The translations under genes and the position numbers were made by a program. 5,005 nt of DNA from Anaerolineales bacterium (lineage in GTDB: Bacteria; Chloroflexota; Anaerolineae; Anaerolineales; Villigracilaceae), in the NCBI GenBank assembly GCA_017882065.1, contig JADGQD010000149.1, positions 1 through 5,005 on the forward strand, read 5' to 3'. Of this stretch, positions 1 through 4,006 are shown in pieces; position 1 is the stretch's first letter, and each line of letters opens with the position of its first letter. The notes beneath the pieces are model-generated. The model was not told where the DNA came from, made no database searches, and saw only the letters and a program-made list of their open reading frames with translations.

Positions 1-327
1 CATGAAGACCGGGATGCTGGCGACGATCCAGCCGGTGGTCGTGGCCTGCGAGGTGACCAGCCCGGTGGATTGCAGCCACTGGTGGAAGGTGATGCCCAGA
101 AAACCCAACAGGGCAAAATACGGCCAGTCCCGTTTTTCGGGCAGGGCGAACTTCCGCCCGGCCAGCACGGCGATCCCCAGGATGATCACACCCATCGCAA
201 AACGCAGCCAGACCACTACGTCCGGGCTGGCATAACGCAGGGCTACCTTGGTGGCCACGAACGAGGCTCCCCAGACCACTACAGCAAAGAGTGCCTCGAG
301 TATAGCGCGGCGGCGGTTAATTCCCAT
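1..327 (-). CDS. DMT-superfamily (EamA) transporter, N-terminal part, cut by the window edge
   Basis: Inner-membrane transporter of the drug/metabolite (EamA, 10-TM) type; the substrate cannot be told. The reading frame is open from the ATG at 327 to the window edge and gives 109 residues, roughly the first third of a typical 290-310 residue protein. A basic N-terminus (NRRR, residues 4-7) is followed by hydrophobic helices at about residues 9-30, 34-57, 69-90 and the start of a fourth from 98. Family hallmarks are the VVWGASFVATK stretch in helix 1 (17-27), the LRF motif at the start of helix 2 (41-43) and the ATTTGWIVASIPVF stretch (95-108), which resembles the usual EamA helix before a conserved proline. 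It is divergent from the riboflavin operon, with 78 nt between the two start codons. No Shine-Dalgarno site precedes the ATG. The family is secure; the function in the cell is unknown. Confidence 0.88.
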   Translation of the reverse strand, partial: MGINRRRAILEALFAVVVWGASFVATKVALRYASPDVVVWLRFAMGVIILGIAVLAGRKFALPEKRDWPYFALLGFLGITFHQWLQSTGLVTSQATTTGWIVASIPVFM

Positions 328-335
328 GGCTGGAG

Positions 336-344
336 AGTGTACCA
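336..344 (-). promoter_or_regulatory. Probable extended -10 promoter of the transporter gene
   Basis: On the minus strand this reads TGGTACACT: a TGn extension followed by TACACT, 4 of 6 matches to TATAAT. It ends 8 nt before the ATG at 327, so the transcript would start at or within a base or two of the start codon. No good -35 box lies at the usual distance, which an extended -10 can compensate for. The prediction comes from sequence pattern only. Confidence 0.35.
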
Positions 345-392
345 TAAGACAACTCTAACAAAACGTTTACGCCACTTCTCGGCAGGACCAGT

Positions 393-398
393 TAGAAT
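393..398 (+). promoter_or_regulatory. Probable -10 box of the riboflavin operon, leaderless geometry
   Basis: TAGAAT matches the TATAAT consensus at 5 of 6 positions and ends 7 nt before the ATG at 406, so transcription would begin at the start codon itself. There is no recognisable -35 box 16-18 nt upstream. No Shine-Dalgarno sequence is near the ATG: the only AGGA (384-387) is 18 nt away, too far to act. This fits a leaderless mRNA. No FMN riboswitch can fit in the 78 nt between the divergent genes. Confidence 0.38.
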
Positions 399-405
399 AA
401 TTCCC

Positions 406-1143
406 ATGAACCGCCCGCTCATCCTCGTCAACGTTGCCATGACCGCTGACGGCAAGATTGACAGCGCCGCCCGCAAAGGCGCAGCCATTTCGTCCATCGC
501 AGACAAACGCCGCGTGGATGAATTTCGTGCCAGCGTGGATGCCGTCCTCGTCGGCGGTCGGACTCTGCTGAACGAAGATCCAAACCTGACAGTGAAATCC
601 GCCGAGTTACGCGCCGAGCGGCTCCGCAAGGGGTGGCCTGAGAACCCGGCCAAGGTTGGAATTATATCGGAAATACCTGCCATAGGGGCGCATGGTTTAC
701 GCCTTGATGATGCGGGCGGACTCCGTCCGCCCCTACGGCAATTCTTGACCTCTGGTCCGGCGAAGGTTTATCTTTTCACCACCCGGTGCACTGCACCGGA
801 AGTGCTTTCAGCTTTCAAAACCGCCGGGGTAAAGGTCCATGCCATGGGGCAGGAACGTGTCGACCTGGTGGCAGTTTTCCGGTCCCTGCACGAGGCGGGC
901 ATCCGCTCGGTGCTGGTCGAAGGGGGCGGAACGCTCATCGCTGACCTTTTCCGCCTCGGTCTGGTGGATGAACTGACCATCTACATCGCCCCGAAGATCT
1001 TTGGCGGCGCCTCTGCCCCCAGCCTGGCTGACGACTCCGGGTTTTTACCGGAGCAGGCTCCCGGTCTGAAACTGAAATCGGTGGAAAAATTCGATGACGA
1101 GGGCGGTATCCTCGTCCATTATTTTGTCGAACACATGGAGTAA
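406..1143 (+). CDS. Stand-alone RibD C-terminal-type (RIB7-like) pyrimidine reductase, riboflavin synthesis
   Basis: NADPH-dependent reductase that turns the ribosyl side chain of the riboflavin precursor into ribityl; cytosolic, 245 residues. The frame stays open upstream to about position 70, but homology begins at this ATG: the PLILVNVAMTADGKID start (4-19) is the first strand and motif of the family. Further motifs are VDAVLVGGRTLLNEDPNLTV (44-63), LVEGGGTLIADLF (170-182, cofactor/substrate loop) and DELTIYIAPKIFGG (188-201). There is no N-terminal CMP/dCMP-type deaminase domain with its HAE and PCxxxxxxPPC zinc motifs, unlike classical bifunctional RibD. The C-terminal half closely resembles, from memory, the archaeal diaminopyrimidine reductase of Methanocaldococcus, which acts before deamination; the preferred substrate here is therefore open. 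Residues about 92-111 are an extra segment encoded by a palindromic element. It is first in the operon, 3 nt from ribA, whose ribosome site lies inside its last codons. Confidence 0.9.
   Translation: MNRPLILVNVAMTADGKIDSAARKGAAISSIADKRRVDEFRASVDAVLVGGRTLLNEDPNLTVKSAELRAERLRKGWPENPAKVGIISEIPAIGAHGLRLDDAGGLRPPLRQFLTSGPAKVYLFTTRCTAPEVLSAFKTAGVKVHAMGQERVDLVAVFRSLHEAGIRSVLVEGGGTLIADLFRLGLVDELTIYIAPKIFGGASAPSLADDSGFLPEQAPGLKLKSVEKFDDEGGILVHYFVEHME
678..740 (+). repeat. Palindromic repeat-like element inserted in frame in the reductase gene
   Basis: The ends form an inverted repeat: TGCCATAGGGGCG (678-690) pairs with CGCCCCTACGGCA (728-740) at 12 of 13 positions. The right half also contains a perfect 8-bp hairpin, GGGCGGAC (714-721) and GTCCGCCC (725-732) with a TCC loop, which competes with the outer pairing. 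The stretch encodes about 21 residues (AIGAHGLRLDDAGGLRPPLRQ) with no counterpart I recall in the family; the interval between the conserved NP (80-81) and FL (113-114) is about 15 residues longer than in the archaeal homologue. GC-rich terminal-repeat architecture suggests a short dispersed palindrome of MITE or REP type. No transposase is present, and no second copy lies in this window. Confidence 0.6.
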
Positions 1144-1146
1144 ATC

Positions 1147-1941
1147 ATGGGACTCAACCACATGCAAATCAAAGAACTGCTTGACGAGGGCCGCGCCCAT
1201 GCCTGTGATGGCGTCGGCCCGGACCACGTGTGTGTCAAGATCGCCGCGATTGCCGAACTGCCCTCCCGCTTCGGCCAGTTCCATATCGTTGCCTTTTACA
1301 ATAACAAGGACGGCAAGGAACACGTCGCCATCGTGCGCGGCGACGTGACCGACGCCGAGGATGTGCCGGTACGCGTCCATTCCGAATGCCTGACCGGTGA
1401 CGTGATCGGCTCACTGCGCTGCGACTGCCGCGACCAGCTCGAGACGGCCCTGCGCATGATCGGCGAGATGGACAAAGGCGTCCTGCTCTACATGCGCCAG
1501 GAAGGACGCGGCATCGGGCTGGTCAACAAGATCCGCGCCTATGGCCTGCAGGATCACGGCTACGACACAGTGGAGGCCAACATCGCCCTCGGCTTCCGCG
1601 ATGATGAGCGCGAGTACAGTGTGGCGGCCCACATGCTTGAGTCACTGCACATAAAATCCATCCGCCTCATCACCAACAACCCGAAGAAAATCGAAGACCT
1701 GACGAAGAACGGCATCATCGTCACCGGGCGCATCCCGCACATCATGCAGCCCAACCAGTACAACCGCTTTTACCTGGAGACCAAGGCGCTGAAATCCGGA
1801 CACCTGATGGACCTGCTCGGCAAGGAACACCTGCCCGAACAGGCCGACATCCCGGTCATCGAGGGCATGAACGGCGAACAAATAAACCTGATCAACAAAA
1901 TCTACCACACCTATTCCCGGAGCGTTCCGCGCACCCGTTAA
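1147..1941 (+). CDS. ribA: GTP cyclohydrolase II
   Basis: Zinc enzyme that opens the imidazole ring of GTP, releasing formate and pyrophosphate to give the diaminopyrimidine that feeds riboflavin synthesis. Zinc ligands are Cys81, Cys92 and Cys94 (HSECLTGD...SLRCDC), with the same 11 and 2 residue spacing as E. coli Cys54/65/67. The YMRQEGRGIGL loop (115-125), RAYGLQDHGYDTVEAN (130-145), the DER catalytic triplet (153-155) and TNNPKKIEDL (176-185) are all intact. At 264 residues it is longer than E. coli RibA (about 196): an extra 27 or so at the N-terminus and about 40 at the C-terminus (225-264). No DHBP synthase (RibB) domain is fused. The start is set by GGAG at 1137-1140, 6 nt upstream, inside the end of the preceding gene; an internal ATG at 1162 has no comparable site. 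It lies between and is co-transcribed with the reductase and dehydrogenase genes. Confidence 0.97.
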   Translation: MGLNHMQIKELLDEGRAHACDGVGPDHVCVKIAAIAELPSRFGQFHIVAFYNNKDGKEHVAIVRGDVTDAEDVPVRVHSECLTGDVIGSLRCDCRDQLETALRMIGEMDKGVLLYMRQEGRGIGLVNKIRAYGLQDHGYDTVEANIALGFRDDEREYSVAAHMLESLHIKSIRLITNNPKKIEDLTKNGIIVTGRIPHIMQPNQYNRFYLETKALKSGHLMDLLGKEHLPEQADIPVIEGMNGEQINLINKIYHTYSRSVPRTR

Positions 1942-1956
1942 ACACCTGGAGGAACC

Positions 1957-2670
1957 ATGACTCTTGAAAATCGCGTAGCTGTAATCACCGGCGCCACCGG
2001 TGGTCTCGGTTCTGTCGTGACCCGGGAACTGGCCGCACATGGCGCAAATCTGGCCCTGCTGGACCGCGACCCCGATAAACTGGCCATCCTGACCGGCGGC
2101 CTGTCCCTGTCCGAAAGCCGCATACTTGCGCGACCCGTGGACCTGCTCGATCCATCCGAAACGAAATCCGCCGCCGAAGCAGTTGCCGCCAAATTTGGCA
2201 GGATTGACATCCTGCTGCATCTGGTCGGAGGCTGGATCGGCGGCAAAACCATCCTTGAATCCCCCACTGACGATCTGACTTTCATGCTCAACCAACACAT
2301 CTGGGCGAGCTTCCATGTAACCCAGTCTTTCGTCCCGCATCTGGTCAGGAACGGCTGGGGACGCGTCATTATGATCACATCCCCTTTTGCAGCCCGCCCA
2401 AACGCCAAAGGCGGTCCGTACGCCATCGGTAAATCCGGTCAGGAAGCCCTGATGCTGACGCTCTCGCAGGAACTGAAAGGCACCGGAGTCACCGCCAACT
2501 TGCTCCAGGCCAGGACGATTGACGCCAAGGGCGAGAAGGTCTCCGCTCCCTCGCCCGACAACGCTTCCTGGACTACCCCGGAGGAACTAGCTGCCGGTAT
2601 CCTGTACCTGCTCTCGGATGAGGCCGGTACGGTCAATGGTGCGAAAATCCCGCTGTACGGTTCTTATTAA
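1957..2670 (+). CDS. Short-chain dehydrogenase/reductase of unknown substrate, last gene of the riboflavin operon
   Basis: Classical SDR of 237 residues with a Rossmann fold. Cofactor motif TGATGGLG (11-18); Asp36 at the end of the second strand suggests NAD(H) rather than NADP(H); Asp62 would contact adenine. The catalytic tetrad is complete: Asn112, Ser142, Tyr155 and Lys159 (YAIGK), with the Ser-Tyr gap of 13 usual for the family. The common NNAG motif is replaced by HLVGGW (88-93), a variant known in some SDR subgroups. The C-terminus ends soon after the last strand (AKIPLYGSY), so the substrate-capping segment is short. A strong GGAGGAA site (1948-1954) precedes the ATG by 2 nt; the gene starts 15 nt after ribA and is followed by a terminator, so it is clearly in the operon. 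SDRs are not part of the canonical riboflavin pathway; its substrate cannot be told from the sequence. Confidence 0.92.
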   Translation: MTLENRVAVITGATGGLGSVVTRELAAHGANLALLDRDPDKLAILTGGLSLSESRILARPVDLLDPSETKSAAEAVAAKFGRIDILLHLVGGWIGGKTILESPTDDLTFMLNQHIWASFHVTQSFVPHLVRNGWGRVIMITSPFAARPNAKGGPYAIGKSGQEALMLTLSQELKGTGVTANLLQARTIDAKGEKVSAPSPDNASWTTPEELAAGILYLLSDEAGTVNGAKIPLYGSY

Positions 2671-2677
2671 CATCAAT

Positions 2678-2708
2678 CCCGGCATTTTTGAAGATGCCGG
2701 GGATTTTT
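2678..2708 (+). terminator. Intrinsic terminator of the riboflavin operon
   Basis: Perfect 8-bp stem CCCGGCAT (2678-2685) with ATGCCGGG (2694-2701), 8-nt loop that can close by two more weak pairs, then GA and five T (2704-2708). It begins 8 nt after the stop codon of the dehydrogenase gene. Confidence 0.88.
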
Positions 2709-2716
2709 CTCCACCC

Positions 2717-2741
2717 ATTTCCTTAAAGAGTCTTTGGAAAT
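2717..2741. promoter_or_regulatory. Imperfect palindrome, possible operator or weak hairpin
   Basis: ATTTCC (2717-2722) and GGAAAT (2736-2741) are inverted, with inner arms AAAG (2725-2728) and CTTT (2732-2735) after a two-base TT bulge, leaving an AGT loop. It is AT-rich and lies in the non-coding region before the SIS gene, but about 170 nt from its start. It might bind a regulator or be part of the preceding 3' end. No regulator gene is visible nearby. Confidence 0.25.
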
Positions 2742-2800
2742 TCCCGCAGGATAGTATCAAATCGCTTATACTAAACGTCTTGCAATAGTGGGTTGTATTG

Positions 2801-2846
2801 GCGAACACAGTCGCTTCTTGTCCCGAAACAAACGACTGAAGTCGTT
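2801..2846. repeat. Double-hairpin, repeat-like intergenic sequence
   Basis: AACGAC (2831-2836) and GTCGTT (2841-2846) form a perfect hairpin with a TGAA loop. About 20 nt upstream, GCGA (2801-2804) and TCGC (2811-2814) form a second, weaker hairpin; both share the pattern CGAnnnnAGTCG, as if one were a decayed copy of the other. There is no T-run, so it is not a terminator. The form is that of small dispersed bacterial palindromes, but only a genome search would show this. A frame from TTG at 2793 would translate this DNA and is not believed. Confidence 0.4.
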
Positions 2847-2861
2847 ACTACTAGAAGTTTT

Positions 2862-2891
2862 TTGAGTTATACAAGATATCTACTTTATAAA
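2862..2891 (+). promoter_or_regulatory. Probable promoter of the SIS-domain gene
   Basis: TTGAGT (2862-2867, 4 of 6 matches to TTGACA) and TATAAA (2886-2891, 5 of 6 matches to TATAAT) are separated by 18 bp in an AT-rich stretch. The transcript would start near 2898, just ahead of the ribosome-binding site, giving a leader of about 12 nt. A competing TATACT at 2767-2772 has no matching -35 box. Confidence 0.42.
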
Positions 2892-2899
2892 ACTCTTTC

Positions 2900-2905
2900 G
2901 GAGGA
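2900..2905 (+). promoter_or_regulatory. Shine-Dalgarno site that fixes the GTG start of the SIS gene
   Basis: GGAGGA lies 4 nt before the GTG at 2910. The alternative upstream TTG at 2793, in the same frame, has no such site and would add 39 residues encoded by repeat-like DNA and the promoter region. Confidence 0.8.
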
Positions 2906-2909
2906 TCTT

Positions 2910-3947
2910 GTGACACTGCAATCCGAAATTTTTGAACAACCCGAACGTCTGGCCTATCTACTGCACAGTCAGCGAGAGACCGTTGAGAAAATCGCCGCAG
3001 CCATCCGCCAGAGCGATATCCACTACGTTTTTCTAGCGGCGCGGGGCACATCGGATAATGCCGGGCGGTATGCCAACTACCTGTGGGGCGCGCAAAACCA
3101 ACTGCCCCTGGCGCTGGCGACTCCCTCGCTGTTCACCTACTATAACCGTCCCCCAAAATTGGACGGTGCGCTGGTGGTCGGTGTATCCCAGTCGGGGCAA
3201 TCGCCGGATATCGTCAGCGTTATCGAGGAGGGACGCCGCCAGGGCTGCCTGACCCTATCCATCACCAATGAGCCCGACTCGCCCCTGGCGCGCGCCGCCG
3301 ATCTCGTCCTGGACATCCAGGCGGGTGACGAAAAGGCTGTCGCCGCCACCAAGACCTATACAACCGAACTGCTGGCGATTGCGATGCTCTCCGCGGCTCT
3401 AGCAGACGATAAAACACACTGGCGCGAATTGGGAAAAGTCTCCGGCTGGGCCGAAAGGGTGCTCAAACAGGATGTGCCGATTTCCCATTTGACCGAACGC
3501 TACCGCTTCATGCGCCAGTGCGTTGTGCTCGGGCGGGGTTTCAACTATTGCACAGCCTTCGAATGGGCTTTGAAACTCAAGGAACTGACTTACACCGTCG
3601 CCGAGCCGTATTCCTCCGCCGATTTCCAGCACGGCCCGATTGCCATGGTGGAGGGCGGATTCCCGGTCCTGGCTGTCGCTCCACGAGGAAAGGTCTTCGA
3701 CTCGATGCAGGAGATGTTGGGTCGCCTGCGCGGCGACCAACTCGCCGAATTGGTCATCATCTCAGACGATAAGGGCGCCCTCTCGCTGGCGCAGTCTCCG
3801 ATCCAACTGCCGGATGGGATACCCGAATGGCTCACGCCCATCGTCAGCATCATTCCTGCCCAACTTTTCGCCTACCATCTGACGCGGGCAAAAGGTATCA
3901 ACCCCGAAAAACCGCGCACGATCGGGAAAGTGACTGAGACATATTAA
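2910..3947 (+). CDS. GlmS-like double-SIS sugar-phosphate isomerase/deaminase (NagB-II/AgaS/FrlB type)
   Basis: Cytosolic enzyme of 345 residues with two SIS domains, matching the isomerase half of glucosamine-6-phosphate synthase but lacking the N-terminal glutaminase domain. It probably isomerises or deaminates an amino-sugar phosphate, such as glucosamine-6-phosphate, releasing ammonia. First SIS: AARGTSDNA (43-51), SQSGQSPD (93-100, phosphate loop, compare SQSGET in GlmS) and EKAVAATKTYT (141-151). Second SIS: LGRGFNYCTAFEWALKLKEL (207-226), then DFQHGPIAM (238-246) with the His equivalent to the GlmS ring-opening histidine (His241). The tail PEKPRTIGKVTETY carries Lys340 at the place of the GlmS catalytic lysine. 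GTG start chosen from GGAGGA 4 nt upstream and from homology beginning at LQSEIFEQPE. It is a single-gene unit with its own promoter, converging on a GH4 glycosidase. Fructosamine deglycase or tagatosamine-type activity is an alternative. Confidence 0.88.
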   Translation: MTLQSEIFEQPERLAYLLHSQRETVEKIAAAIRQSDIHYVFLAARGTSDNAGRYANYLWGAQNQLPLALATPSLFTYYNRPPKLDGALVVGVSQSGQSPDIVSVIEEGRRQGCLTLSITNEPDSPLARAADLVLDIQAGDEKAVAATKTYTTELLAIAMLSAALADDKTHWRELGKVSGWAERVLKQDVPISHLTERYRFMRQCVVLGRGFNYCTAFEWALKLKELTYTVAEPYSSADFQHGPIAMVEGGFPVLAVAPRGKVFDSMQEMLGRLRGDQLAELVIISDDKGALSLAQSPIQLPDGIPEWLTPIVSIIPAQLFAYHLTRAKGINPEKPRTIGKVTETY

Positions 3948-3951
3948 AAAC

Positions 3952-3985
3952 AATCGCCGCAGGCTGATTTCCTGCGGCGATTTTC
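3952..3985. terminator. Bidirectional intrinsic terminator between the convergent SIS and GH4 genes
   Basis: A perfect 12-bp stem, AATCGCCGCAGG (3952-3963) and CCTGCGGCGATT (3971-3982), with a 7-nt loop. It is followed by TTCTTC on the plus strand and preceded by AAAAAC, which gives GTTTTT after the stem on the minus strand. It lies 4 nt after the SIS stop codon and 24 nt beyond the GH4 stop, so it can serve both genes. Confidence 0.9.
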
Positions 3986-4006
3986 TTCAGGGGTTATCCC
4001 CAATAT

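Noticed and set aside
357..372. AAACGTTT palindrome as a LacI-type operator
   Set aside because: An 8-bp core with poorly matching flanks is weak evidence, and no LacI-family gene is in the window.
70..405. Upstream extension of the reductase reading frame by 112 codons
   Set aside because: It overlaps the transporter gene on the other strand, shows no family motif, and reductase homology begins exactly at the ATG at 406.
328..405. FMN riboswitch (RFN element) before the riboflavin operon
   Set aside because: Only 78 nt separate the divergent starts, too short for the aptamer, and none of its conserved helices is visible.
1642..2340. Long open frame antisense to ribA and the dehydrogenase (232 codons)
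   Set aside because: It runs opposite two well-supported genes with conserved motifs, has no recognisable domain, and is expected in GC-rich coding DNA.
1938..2426. Antisense open frame over the dehydrogenase gene
   Set aside because: Low-complexity, arginine- and serine-rich translation typical of a shadow frame.
2793..2909. TTG start giving the SIS protein 39 extra N-terminal residues
   Set aside because: No ribosome site, the segment covers hairpins and the promoter, and family homology starts after the GTG at 2910.
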